Shown: piece by piece, positions 51,852 to 60,100 of the stretch
Layout of the letters: the number at the start of each line of letters is the position of its first letter
Position numbering within the stretch: the stretch's first letter is position 1
Assembly (NCBI RefSeq): GCF_001698125.1
Contig: NZ_CP013854.1
Span: 4,526,001 to 4,590,000, forward strand
Length of the DNA: 64,000 nucleotides
Source of the DNA: Pseudonocardia sp. HH130630-07
GTDB taxonomy: Bacteria > Actinomycetota > Actinomycetes > Mycobacteriales > Pseudonocardiaceae
Direction of reading: 5' to 3'
Program-made: the position numbers and the translations under genes
Notes under the pieces: generated by a model
Databases searched by the model: none
The model's input: only the letters and a program-made list of their open reading frames with translations
Told to the model about the DNA's origin: nothing

Positions 51852-52412
51852 ATGGGACAGCTGATCTACCTGACACCCGCATCGCTGGACGGGTTCCTCG
51901 GCGACGGTGACCACGAATGGTCGGTGCCCTACGCCGAGGACGTCATGTCGGCCGTGACCCAGAGCCTGGCGGGGGTCGGCACGTACCTCTACGGGCGCCG
52001 GACGTACGAGACCATGGCGGTCTGGGAGACCGACCCGGCGATCGCCGGGCAGTCCCCCGGGGCGGCAGCGTTCGCCGCGACGTGGCGGGCGGCGGACAAG
52101 ATCGTCTTCTCCTCGAGGCTGACGCAGGTGCAGACGCGCCGCACCCGGGTGGAACGGCGGCTCACCGCGGAGCAGGTGAACGCGAGCAGGGCGGCGAGCC
52201 GCGGGGATCTCACCGTCGGGGGAGCGACGCTGGCCGCCGAAGCGCTGCGGCTGGATCTCGTGGACGTGGTGGAACTGTTGTGGTGCCCGGTGCTGCTGGG
52301 CGGTGGTCTCCCGGTGCTGCCGGCGGGCGTGCGCCGGAACCTGACACTGCGGCGCGAGCGGCGGTTCGACAGCGGTGTGGTCCAGGCGACCTACGACGTG
52401 GTCCGCGGATGA
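51852..52412 (+). CDS. RibD C-terminal / dihydrofolate reductase-like protein
   Basis: 186-aa protein with the DHFR-like fold of the RibD C-terminal domain: LIYLTPASLDGFLG at the start, YLYGRRTYETMAVWE, and the NADPH-binding VGGATLAAEALRLDLVDVVEL near residue 118. Stand-alone members are common in actinobacteria and seldom characterised. Start ATG 51852 follows GGGGTGAGGA. No riboflavin genes nearby, so the substrate is unknown. Confidence 0.85.
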   Translation: MGQLIYLTPASLDGFLGDGDHEWSVPYAEDVMSAVTQSLAGVGTYLYGRRTYETMAVWETDPAIAGQSPGAAAFAATWRAADKIVFSSRLTQVQTRRTRVERRLTAEQVNASRAASRGDLTVGGATLAAEALRLDLVDVVELLWCPVLLGGGLPVLPAGVRRNLTLRRERRFDSGVVQATYDVVRG

Positions 52413-52484
52413 CCGGACGGTCGCACATCGAGTGCAGACGCCCGATGCTGGTGACGTGCGAGAGCGGTGCGCTCTGATGAGGGC

Positions 52485-52997
52485 ATGACCACCACCTCGG
52501 AGCCGCTGCGGCCGACGGCGCCGGCCGTGCTCCCGCTCCGTGCCGCCACGGTCGCCGTCGGGCTGATGGCCGGCTTGTTCTTCGCGTGGGACGTGTCCGT
52601 CATGCCGGGGCTGGCGAACCTCGACGACGGGGTGTTCCTCGCGGTGCTGGCGGAGTGCATCCGCGCCATCGAGAACGCCGCGTTCTACGGCGTGGTCGTC
52701 GCCGCGCTGGTCCTCACCGCGGTGGCCGCGGCGACCCACCGCGGTCGTGCACGACGGCTGATCGTCGTGGCGCTGGTGCTGTACCTGGCCGCGCTGGTCG
52801 TCACCGGAGTCGTGCACATGCCCCTCAACCAGGCGGTGCTCGACGCGGTCGCGGCCGGGCCGGGCGCCGATCCCGCGGCTGTCCGTGCCACGGTGGAGCA
52901 GCCGTGGCGGACGTTCAACATCGTGCGGACGGTGCTGTGCGGCCTGGCGCTGGCCTGCCTCGCCAGCACGTCGTACCGACCTGTCCACGCGCGGTAG
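52485..52997 (+). CDS. DUF1772 membrane protein
   Basis: 170-aa integral membrane protein, four segments at about 18-38, 62-84, 91-113 and 146-164. Features such as FFAWDVSVMPGLANLDD and HMPLNQAVLD fit the DUF1772 (anthrone-oxygenase-like) family. ATG 52485 has GAGGG immediately upstream. It is the last rightward gene before the helicase 3' remnant and IS copy 2. Function unknown. Confidence 0.75.
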   Translation: MTTTSEPLRPTAPAVLPLRAATVAVGLMAGLFFAWDVSVMPGLANLDDGVFLAVLAECIRAIENAAFYGVVVAALVLTAVAAATHRGRARRLIVVALVLYLAALVVTGVVHMPLNQAVLDAVAAGPGADPAAVRATVEQPWRTFNIVRTVLCGLALACLASTSYRPVHAR

Positions 52998-53026
52998 GAG
53001 CGCGTCCGGCGGGTGGCGACGATCGA

Positions 53027-53080
53027 CTACGCGTCCACGACGCTCGCCGCTCGGAACGTCTCGCCCGGCATGGCCCGATC
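53027..53080 (-). pseudogene. Severed 3' end of the PLD-helicase gene
   Basis: These 54 bases encode DRAMPGETFRAASVVDA and a TAG stop. When IS copy 2 and one TA duplication are removed, the sequence joins in frame to SPDL at 54195 and onward. That gives an uninterrupted 884-codon gene (2652 bp, divisible by 3). It shows where the ancestral helicase ended. Confidence 0.85.
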
Positions 53081-53190
53081 TAGGGTGTGTCTCCCAATGC
53101 GCGGAGCCAGGTGACGATTGCCTTCAGGACGGCGCCGCCGCGGAAGGTCAGGGCGAGCTTGTCGTAACGGGTGGCCAGCCCGCGCCACTG

Positions 53191-53353
53191 AGCCTTTTTC
53201 AACCTGCCGTTCCGGCAGCTCAGGGGCCTGGTTGTGTGGGTGCAGACGCCGAGCTGGCGAGCCGGTGACCTGTGCAGCTGTGGTCAGAGCAGTTGCGCTG
53301 CAACCTTCGCGATCTCCTGACGCAGAAGCTCGCTGGTCAGGTTGAAAAAGGCT
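53191..53353. mobile_element. 163-bp MITE-like element nested in IS copy 2
   Basis: Perfect 16-bp terminal inverted repeats, AGCCTTTTTCAACCTG (53191-53206) and its reverse complement (53338-53353). It is flanked by the 5-bp duplication CACTG (53186-53190, 53354-53358). Comparison with the uninterrupted IS copy 1 at the same site proves it is an insertion. It has no coding capacity. It must be mobilised by a transposase from elsewhere; the parent is not in the window. Confidence 0.9.
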
Positions 53354-53358
53354 CACTG

Positions 53359-54145
53359 CTTGACGTGGCAGAACCCGCGCTCGACGACGTTGCGGTTTCG
53401 GTAGTCGACCGGATCGAATGCGGGCGGTCGGCCGCCGCGTGAGCCCCGTCGTTTGCGGTGTCCCTGCTGGTCAGAGGGCTCCGGAATGACAGCGATGATC
53501 CGGCGCTCGCGCAGGTGCCGGCGGATCGCGCGTGAGGAGTAGGCCTTGTCCGCGCGCACGCGTTCGGGCCGGGTCCGGGGTCGTCCCGGGCCCGGTCGGG
53601 CGATGCTCAGGCGCGCCATCAGGTGCGGAAACATTGGCGAGTCGCCGCCCTGGCCGGGGCCGAGGAGGACCACCAGCGGGCGGCCGTGCCCGTCAACGAG
53701 CTGGTGGATCTTCGTCGACAGCCCTCCGCGGGACCGTCCCAGCGCGTGATCTGCTGGTTCGGCGAGCAGATTCGTGTAGTTCGATCCGGCCCCCTGTGTC
53801 GCGCTTGAGGGTCGCGGCGTGCTGGTGGGCACGGATGATCGTGGAGTCCACGCTGACCGCCCACCCGAGCACCTCGGCGGCGTCGGCCTCGATCAGAAGA
53901 GCAGCCAGGATGTGGTCCCAGGTGCCGTCGCCGCTGTAGCGGCGGTGCCGCTTCCACAACGTCTGCCACGGCCCGAACTCGGCTGGGACGTCGCGCCAGG
54001 GAAGCCCGCACCGATACCGGTAGATGATCCCCTCGATCACCCGGCGGTCATCGCGGAACGGGCGCCCGCGACGACCCTCGGAGGAGGGCAACAGCGGCGC
54101 CAGACGGGCCCACTGGACATCAGTCAGGACAGCGGTACGCGGCAC
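53359..54145 (-). pseudogene. IS5-family transposase remnant in IS copy 2
   Basis: Same two-frame transposase as in copy 1 with very few substitutions (for example Val to Ile in LLIEADAAEV). The second frame is cut after FCHVKQ because the MITE-like insertion adds a TGA stop. The catalytic Glu region is retained, but the C-terminal about 35 residues are lost. Confidence 0.88.
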
Positions 54146-56790
54146 CGATCAAGCATCGCGCACCCCGCTCCGCCTATCTGGGAGACACGCCCTAGGTCCG
54201 GACTCAGCGGCTGCGGCAGGTGGCGGACCTGATCCAAGGTGTAGGCGACGAGTTCGCCGATCTCCGCACACACCGCCGGGTGCCGTCGCAGATGATGGAG
54301 GCCGGCTTGGTAGTCGTCGAATCCGTTGCGGTTGGGCCAGAGCTGGAAGAACAACATCCTGGCCAGCCGCTGTTCGTTGTCGCTCAACTCGGCGTAGGCG
54401 GGTCCGGCGGGATCGGCGACCCGGGTGTAAAGCTCGGCCCGCTCCGGGTCGTCAACGTGGGTCAGCGTCGCGAGCCGTCGCAGTAGCGCTGTCTCGTCCG
54501 GGCCGGGATCCGGAACCGGAAAGCCTGCGTCGCGACGCAGTGCTGTCCACGAACCCTTACCTCGGTAGACGTCGGATAGCTCCCCACCGGACTCACGCAG
54601 GTAGCGAGCTAGCGTGCCCTCACGATGGGATCGGACATCGGCAACGAGCGCCTGACGGGAGAGCCGGACCCGACTCCGCACATTGTCGAGCACAACTTTC
54701 TGGGCCACCGCGTCCAGCACCATTGCCGAACCGGAGGGCAGGAAGGGGAACCCCTCCTCGACGTCGCGCACCACCCCGGTCCGGCTGCTTCCCGTCAGTG
54801 CCCGATAACGCAGGTCGATACGGAACTCGCGACGGTGCTGACCGATGAAGTCAAGCACGGTCAGTACCGCCTTGCCCGGGGCCCGACGTAGGCCCCGGCC
54901 AAGCTGCTGAAGGAAGACGGTGGCGCTTTGGGTCGGGCGCAGCAGCAGTACCGTATCCACGGCGGGAACGTCCAGCCCCTCATTGAACACGTCGACGGAG
55001 AACAGGCAGTTCAACTCCCGATCCCGTAGCCGGCGCAGGGCGCTGTCCCGATCCTCCTGTGCCGTCTGCCCGGTAACCGCTTCACTGGGGATTCCGGCTG
55101 CTGTGAACACGCGGGCCATGTAGGTGGCGTGAGCGACCGTTACGCAGAACCCGAGTGCGCGCATTGCCGTGACGTCCGCGATCTTGGCCTTGGCCTCACG
55201 GATGATCTTGGCGGCGCGGGCGTCGTTACCGGTGTAGAGCGTGTCGAGGCTGGTGGAGTCGTAACTGCCGCGTGTCCACTCGACGCCGCGGAGGTCGACG
55301 TCGTCGGCGATCCCGAAATAGTGGAACGGGACCAGTAGGTCGGCCGATAGGGCATCCCACAACCGGAGCTCAGCGGCGCAGCGACCGTCGAAAAACTGGT
55401 CTCGGACGTCCACGCCGTCGGAGCGCTCTGGGGTCGCCGTCAGGCCGAGCAGTTCGGCGGGACGAAGATGATCGAGTAGCGTGCGGTACGTGCGAGCCTG
55501 CGCGTGGTGGAACTCGTCGATGACGACGACGTCGAAACGATCCGGCGGAATATTGTGCACCCCGTAGGCAGAGAGCGACTGCACGCTAGCGAACACGTGG
55601 TTCCAACGCTGCGGGCGCGCCCCGCCGACGAACGCTTCGCCGAACGCACCCTCAGCGAGCACGGCGCGGTAGGTGCGCCGGGACTGTTCCAAGATCTCGG
55701 TGCGGTGCGCGACGAACAGCAGCCGGGGGTGCTGTTCCCGCAGGCGCCGGTAGTCCAAGGCAGCGACGACGGTCTTACCGGTCCCGGTGGCGGCGACGAC
55801 GAGGTTGCGGTGTCGACCGTGCACAGCTCGCTCGGCCGCGAGCGCTTCGAGAATCTGCTCCTGATGCGGGTAGGGCCGTACCTCCAGGCCGGTGAGTGGG
55901 GTGCTGTCGTCGCGGTCGCGGCCCAGCGCGTCAGCGAGCCGCGCGGAGTCGGCAGGGACCTCTGGGTCGTAGGACACGAAGTCCGCGGCTGCCCAGTAGC
56001 TGTCGAACGTTGAGGTGAACTTACGGATCAGGTCAGGGGTAGCAACGGACGACAGCCGTACGTTCCACTCGAGTCCGTCGACCAGCGCTGAGCGCGACAG
56101 GTTAGAGCTGCCCACGAAGGCGGTGGTGAAGCCGGAGTCGCGCCGGAACAGCCAGGCTTTGGCGTGCAGCCGCGTCGTGGCGCTCGCGTAGCTGATCTTG
56201 ATTTCGGCGCCGTGCCGGCGCACCAGTTGATCGACGGCACGTTGCTCGGTCGCACCCATGTATGTCGTGGTGATGACCCGGAACGGGACCCCGCGCTCAT
56301 GCAGCAGATCGAGCTCGCGCTCCAAGAGCCGGATTCCCGGCCAGCGGATGAACGCACACAGCAGATCCACCCGGTCGACGCTCGCCAGCTCGGACTGGAG
56401 CGCGGTGTGCAGCTTCGGCTCGCCGGCGGCGTTGGTGAACAGTGCAGCCTCGGACAACGGTGTGATCGGGGCACGGACTTCCCAGTTCCCGACGGCGACC
56501 GATCTGGTCAGTGCGATCAACTGTTCGAGCTGCTGGTGGACGGTGTCCGCTGGGGCTCGCTCCGCCTCCTCAACCAGGCGATTCACGAGAGCGAGGCGCT
56601 GCTCAGGGGCGCGGTCGGCGAGCGCACGTTCGACAACGGAGGCGACGTGACGGGCCAGTACGTGTGGCTGCTCGGCTGCCCCGAGCGGAGCCCACCGAGG
56701 GATGAGGCCAGTCTCAGCGGCGTCGAGTGCGGCGTCCAGAGCCGTGGTGCGCAGGCTCTCGTGTGCACCAGCGTGCAGCGGTTCGGTCAC
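54124..56790 (-). CDS. PLD-nuclease/superfamily 2 helicase with DUF3427-like C-terminus (C-terminal tail replaced by IS sequence)
   Basis: 888-aa protein in the current frame. An N-terminal phospholipase-D-like domain has H209-x-K211 (TRLHAKAW) and GSSNLSRSAL. The SF2 helicase has Walker A ATGTGKT (334-340), DEFH (425-428), GLTATPERSDG and motif VI QQLGRGLRRAPGK. The C-terminal part resembles DUF3427. Such PLD-helicase proteins occur with restriction and other phage-defence genes; a nuclease-helicase defence role is inferred. Start GTG 56790 is preceded by GGGACGA. IS copy 2 removed the last 17 residues and added 22 foreign ones, so activity may survive. GC is lower than in the flanking housekeeping genes. 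Confidence 0.85.
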   Translation of the reverse strand: MTEPLHAGAHESLRTTALDAALDAAETGLIPRWAPLGAAEQPHVLARHVASVVERALADRAPEQRLALVNRLVEEAERAPADTVHQQLEQLIALTRSVAVGNWEVRAPITPLSEAALFTNAAGEPKLHTALQSELASVDRVDLLCAFIRWPGIRLLERELDLLHERGVPFRVITTTYMGATEQRAVDQLVRRHGAEIKISYASATTRLHAKAWLFRRDSGFTTAFVGSSNLSRSALVDGLEWNVRLSSVATPDLIRKFTSTFDSYWAAADFVSYDPEVPADSARLADALGRDRDDSTPLTGLEVRPYPHQEQILEALAAERAVHGRHRNLVVAATGTGKTVVAALDYRRLREQHPRLLFVAHRTEILEQSRRTYRAVLAEGAFGEAFVGGARPQRWNHVFASVQSLSAYGVHNIPPDRFDVVVIDEFHHAQARTYRTLLDHLRPAELLGLTATPERSDGVDVRDQFFDGRCAAELRLWDALSADLLVPFHYFGIADDVDLRGVEWTRGSYDSTSLDTLYTGNDARAAKIIREAKAKIADVTAMRALGFCVTVAHATYMARVFTAAGIPSEAVTGQTAQEDRDSALRRLRDRELNCLFSVDVFNEGLDVPAVDTVLLLRPTQSATVFLQQLGRGLRRAPGKAVLTVLDFIGQHRREFRIDLRYRALTGSSRTGVVRDVEEGFPFLPSGSAMVLDAVAQKVVLDNVRSRVRLSRQALVADVRSHREGTLARYLRESGGELSDVYRGKGSWTALRRDAGFPVPDPGPDETALLRRLATLTHVDDPERAELYTRVADPAGPAYAELSDNEQRLARMLFFQLWPNRNGFDDYQAGLHHLRRHPAVCAEIGELVAYTLDQVRHLPQPLSPDLGRVSQIGGAGCAMLDRCRVPLS

Positions 56791-56968
56791 GCTCGTCCCG
56801 TCCGTCGTCGTCGCAGTGATGGTGGCGATCGTGCACGATGCTGAGAGCGGTCCGCCGCTGGACAGCCCCGTGAGTGGACTGTTACTCGTTGTCGAGACTC
56901 TCCCAGCTGAGCGGCGCTCCCACAGTCGATCCGCCGAATCGCCTCGGCACCGGTGGCACCATCCGCGA

Positions 56969-57358
56969 ATGACCGCGCTGATCTCGCACACGAGCATCGA
57001 CTCGCTCGACGCTCGTGCCCAGTCCGTCTTCTGGAGCACGGTGCTCGGTTTCGCCGAGAACCCCGACGACCCGAACCTCCCCGGCGACGAGGAGTGCCTG
57101 ATCTGCTCCCCGGACGGCCGGACCAGGCTGCTGTTCATCACGGTCCCCGATGCCAAACAGGTGAAGAACCGTCTGCATCTCGACCTGGTGCCGGCCGAGG
57201 GAACCCGCGACGACGAGCTGGCCCGGCTGCTGGGCATCGGGGCGAGCGTCGTCGCCGACCGGCGGCGGGACGACGGGAGTGGCTGGGTCGTGCTCGCCGA
57301 CCCCGAGGGGAACGAGTTCTGCATCCTGCGTGGTGCCGCGGAGCGCGGCGAGGGCTGA
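56969..57358 (+). CDS. VOC-family (glyoxalase/bleomycin resistance-like) protein
   Basis: 129-aa protein with the paired beta-alpha-beta3 VOC fold: SIDSLDARAQSVFWSTVLGF at the start and WVVLADPEGNEFCILR at the end, with possible metal ligands H58 (RLHLDLV) and a C-terminal Glu in GNEFC. Actinobacterial members of this type are usually uncharacterised. Start ATG 56969; the frame is open upstream across the helicase start but without similarity. Confidence 0.82.
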   Translation: MTALISHTSIDSLDARAQSVFWSTVLGFAENPDDPNLPGDEECLICSPDGRTRLLFITVPDAKQVKNRLHLDLVPAEGTRDDELARLLGIGASVVADRRRDDGSGWVVLADPEGNEFCILRGAAERGEG

Positions 57359-57387
57359 CGGGGCCACCCACCACGCACGGCATGGCG

Positions 57388-57861
57388 TCATGACGACGGG
57401 GCGTCCGGATCGCGCCGCGGCACGTTGTCCACGTCCTCGAAGATCAGGAACGTCCGCGTCGCGAGCACCCCCGGGATCGCCTGCAACCGCTCCAGCACGA
57501 CCCGCCGCAGCGCGTCGTTGTCGGTGGCCCGCACCAGCAGCATCACGTCGAACTCCCCGCCCAGCAGGGCCATGTGCCGCACCTCCGGGATGGCCCGCAG
57601 CCGGTCCTGCAGGTCCCGCCAGCTGTTCTGCCGCACCGTCATCGTGACGTAGGCCGAGGTCAGCAGGCCGGCCCGGACCGGGTCGACGCGGGCGTGGAAC
57701 CCGGTGATGACGCCGTCGGTCACGAGCCGTTCGAGGCGGGCGTAGGCGTTGGCCCGCGAGATCTGCACCCGCTCGGCGAGCGCGCGGCCGGACAGCCGGG
57801 CGTCGGCCTCCAGCTCGGCGACGATCCGCCGGTCGACGGCGTCCAGTGGCGTCGTGCCCAT
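57388..57861 (-). CDS. Lrp/AsnC-family transcriptional regulator
   Basis: 157-aa regulator. The N-terminal HTH is at about 7-55 (LDAVDRRIVAELEADARLSG ... SRANAYARLERL). The C-terminal RAM/AsnC ligand domain is at about 70-150 (VRHMALLGGEFDVMLLVRA). Divergent from the bkdABC operon, the common arrangement for the Lrp-type activator of branched-chain ketoacid dehydrogenase genes; leucine or a related acid is the expected effector. Start ATG 57861. Confidence 0.9.
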   Translation of the reverse strand: MGTTPLDAVDRRIVAELEADARLSGRALAERVQISRANAYARLERLVTDGVITGFHARVDPVRAGLLTSAYVTMTVRQNSWRDLQDRLRAIPEVRHMALLGGEFDVMLLVRATDNDALRRVVLERLQAIPGVLATRTFLIFEDVDNVPRRDPDAPSS

Positions 57862-57960
57862 TCGTCTCGCTCCTCGGGGCGGATCGCGCTCGTACGGGCC
57901 ATGGTGTTCGCCGGATCGGACGATGCGCGCCGAACGTCTCGAAGTGTCGCGTGATCATAG

Positions 57961-57976
57961 CCGAATGACCGTTCGG
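57961..57976. promoter_or_regulatory. Candidate Lrp-type operator in the bkd promoter region
   Basis: CCGAA-TGACCG-TTCGG is a dyad with perfect 5-bp arms 44 bp before the bkdA start, in the 158-bp divergent region. Lrp-family sites are about 15-16 bp dyads. No second copy with clear phasing was seen. Confidence 0.4.
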
Positions 57977-58019
57977 GTCGGCAGGATCGAGGCACCGACT
58001 CTCGCCGATGGAGGTGCAG

Positions 58020-59099
58020 ATGGGTGCCGACGAGCTCGCACCGGCGATCACCGTCGCCCGGTCGCTGGACGAGTCCGGACGCCTGACGCCGGCCGCCGTC
58101 CCGCCCGATCCGGACGTCCTGCTCGCGGGGTACCGGCGGCTGGTGTCGGCCCGCCGGCTGAACGAGCAGGCCGGCGCGCTGGTACGGCAGGGCCGGTTGG
58201 CGGTCTACCCGTCCTCGCGGGGGCAGGAGGCGTGCCAGGTCGCGTGCGCGTCGGTGCTCGCCGACGGGGACTGGCTGTTCCCGACCTACCGCGACACCGC
58301 CGCGATCGCCGCCCGCGGGGTGGACCCGGTCGAGGTGCTCACCATGCTGCGCGGGGACTGGCACTGCGGCTACGACCCGACCGCGCACCGGGTGGCACCG
58401 CAGGCCACACCGCTGGCGACCCAGCTGCTGCACGCCGTCGGCGTCGGGCACGCCGCGCGGCTGCGCGGTGAGGACACCGTGGTCATGGCCCTGTGCGGGG
58501 ACGGCGCGACGAGCGAGGGCGACTTCCACGAGGCGTGCAACTTCGCCGCGGTGTTCGCCAGCCCGGTCGTGTTCTTCGTGCAGAACAACAAGTACGCGAT
58601 CTCGGTGCCGCTGGCCCGCCAGTCGGTCGCGCCGTCGCTGGCGGCCAAGGCGGTCGGCTACGGCATGCCCGGGTTCCGGGTGGACGGCAACGATCTCCTC
58701 GCGCTGTCCGAGGTGCTCGGTGCGGCCGTCGCCCGGGCCCGCGCGGGGGACGGGCCGACCCTGGTCGAGGCGGACACCTATCGCATCGAGTCGCACACCA
58801 ACGCCGACGACGCGACCCGCTACCGCACCGACGACGAGGTCGGGACCTGGGCCGCCCGCGACCCGCTGATCCGGGTCCGGACCTACCTGACCGGTGCGGG
58901 CGTGCTGGACGCCGGCACCGAGGACGCGATCGCCGCGGAGGCCGAGGCCATGGCCTCCGCCGTCCGGGCGGGCCTGGGCGCCGAGACGCCGGTCGACCCG
59001 GAGGAGCTGTTCGCGCACGTCTACGCGACCCCGACCCGCCAGCTGACCGAGCAGCGCGCGGTCCTGCGGGCCGAGCTCGCGGCGGAGGAGACCCGATGA
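58020..59099 (+). CDS. bkdA: Branched-chain 2-oxoacid dehydrogenase E1 alpha subunit
   Basis: 359-aa alpha subunit of a heterotetrameric ThDP-dependent E1. The ThDP/Mg motif GDGATSEGDFHEACNFA ends in NNKYAIS; GQEACQVACASVL and YRDTAAI are conserved, as is the phosphorylation-loop region THTRYR-like (DDATRYRTDDEV). ATG 58020 is preferred over 58008 because GGAGG lies 5 nt upstream. It overlaps bkdB by 4 bases. The BCKDH rather than PDH assignment rests on the Lrp neighbour and on aceE serving as PDH. Products are branched acyl-CoA primers for FabH. Confidence 0.88.
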   Translation: MGADELAPAITVARSLDESGRLTPAAVPPDPDVLLAGYRRLVSARRLNEQAGALVRQGRLAVYPSSRGQEACQVACASVLADGDWLFPTYRDTAAIAARGVDPVEVLTMLRGDWHCGYDPTAHRVAPQATPLATQLLHAVGVGHAARLRGEDTVVMALCGDGATSEGDFHEACNFAAVFASPVVFFVQNNKYAISVPLARQSVAPSLAAKAVGYGMPGFRVDGNDLLALSEVLGAAVARARAGDGPTLVEADTYRIESHTNADDATRYRTDDEVGTWAARDPLIRVRTYLTGAGVLDAGTEDAIAAEAEAMASAVRAGLGAETPVDPEELFAHVYATPTRQLTEQRAVLRAELAAEETR

Positions 59100-60100
59100 G
59101 CACGCAGAAGACGACGATGGCGCAGGCGATCACCACCGCGTTGCGCGACGCGATGACCGCCGACGGGTCCGTGGTGGTGTTCGGCGAGGACGTCGCGCAG
59201 CTCGGCGGCGTCTTCCGGGTGACCGACGGGTTGCACCGGGACTTCGGCGAGAGCCGCTGCTTCGACACCCCGCTCGCCGAGTCCGGCATCGTCGGCATGG
59301 CGGTGGGCATGGCGATGAACGGGATGCGCCCGGTCGTCGAGATGCAGTTCGACGCGTTCGCCTACCCGGCGTTCGAGCAGATCACCAGCCACGTCGCGAA
59401 GCTGGCGAACCGGACCCGAGGCCGGGTGCGGCTGCCGATGGTCATCCGGATCCCGTACGCGGGCGGGATCGGCGGGGTGGAGCACCACTGCGACTCCTCG
59501 GAGGCCTACTACGCGCACACGCCGGGACTGACCGTGCTCACCCCGGCCACGAACGCCGACGCCTACGGCCTGCTGCGCGCCGCGATTGAGAGTCCCGACC
59601 CGGTGGTGTTCCTGGAACCGAAGAAGCACTACTTCGCGAAGGAGGAGATCGACCTCGCCGCGCCCGTGCCGCCGATCGGGCGCGCGATGGTGCGCCGGGC
59701 CGGGCGGGACGCGACGCTCGTCGCGTACGGCCCGTCGGTGCCGGTGGCGCTGGCCGCCGCCGAGCAGGCCGCCACCGAGCAGGCCGCCACCGAGGGGCGC
59801 GACCTCGGCGTGGTGGACCTGCGGTCGATCGTGCCGTTCGACGACGAGACGGTCTGTGCCGAGGTGCGACGCACCGGCCGGGCGGTGGTGATCGCCGAGG
59901 CACCCGGGTTCGCGTCGGTCGCCTCGGAGATCGCCGCCCGGGTCGGGGAGCGCTGCTTCCACCACCTGGAGGCGCCGGTGCGCCGGGTGACCGGGTTCGA
60001 CGTTCCCTACCCGGCCCCGAAGCTCGAACGGCACTACCTCCCCGGCGTCGACCGCATCCTCGACGCCGTCGACGACCTGCAGTGGGAGCACGCGGCATGA
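59096..60100 (+). CDS. bkdB: Branched-chain 2-oxoacid dehydrogenase E1 beta subunit
   Basis: 334-aa beta subunit of the heterotetrameric E1. Typical motifs are FGEDVAQLGGVFRVTDGL, DTPLAESGIVGMAVGMAM, MQFDAFAYPAFEQI, EPKKHY and the C-terminal VTGFDVPYP. Coupled to bkdA (ATGA) and to bkdC (ATGA at 60097-60100). A short tandem duplication, EQAATEQAAT, near residue 222 reflects a repeat in the DNA. Confidence 0.9.
   Translation: MSTQKTTMAQAITTALRDAMTADGSVVVFGEDVAQLGGVFRVTDGLHRDFGESRCFDTPLAESGIVGMAVGMAMNGMRPVVEMQFDAFAYPAFEQITSHVAKLANRTRGRVRLPMVIRIPYAGGIGGVEHHCDSSEAYYAHTPGLTVLTPATNADAYGLLRAAIESPDPVVFLEPKKHYFAKEEIDLAAPVPPIGRAMVRRAGRDATLVAYGPSVPVALAAAEQAATEQAATEGRDLGVVDLRSIVPFDDETVCAEVRRTGRAVVIAEAPGFASVASEIAARVGERCFHHLEAPVRRVTGFDVPYPAPKLERHYLPGVDRILDAVDDLQWEHAA

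Larger units (their letters stand above)
53083..54192 (-). mobile_element. IS5-family (IS427-like) insertion sequence copy 2, 1110 bp, disrupted by a nested element
   Basis: Nearly identical to the copy at 46989 but inverted. The ends are GGGTGTGTCTCCCA (53083, one mismatch to copy 1) and TGGGAGACACGCCC (ending 54192), flanked by TA on both sides. Its length equals copy 1 (942) plus a 163-bp insert and 5-bp duplication. It landed in the last codons of the helicase gene. The transposase is broken by the nested insert. Confidence 0.92.

Noticed and set aside
53029..53360. 109-residue ORF spanning the MITE, IS end and helicase tail (minus strand 53027-53356)
   Set aside because: It is a chance chimera of inserted element, shifted transposase frame and the severed helicase tail, without its own start signal.
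46989..54192. Composite transposon made of two inverted IS copies and the genes between them
   Set aside because: Each IS copy has its own TA duplication, and copy 2 alone interrupts the helicase gene in a way that reconstructs perfectly. This shows independent insertion of copy 2 rather than movement of the whole 7.2-kb unit.
56702..56968. Upstream extension of the VOC protein
   Set aside because: The extension overlaps the 5' end and promoter of the helicase gene and has no VOC-like sequence; the family begins at ATG 56969.
46902..57360. Integrative element with tRNA-Val att duplication
   Set aside because: No integrase gene and no second copy of the tRNA 3' end (the T-arm sequence AGGTTCGAACCCTGC) were found within the window.
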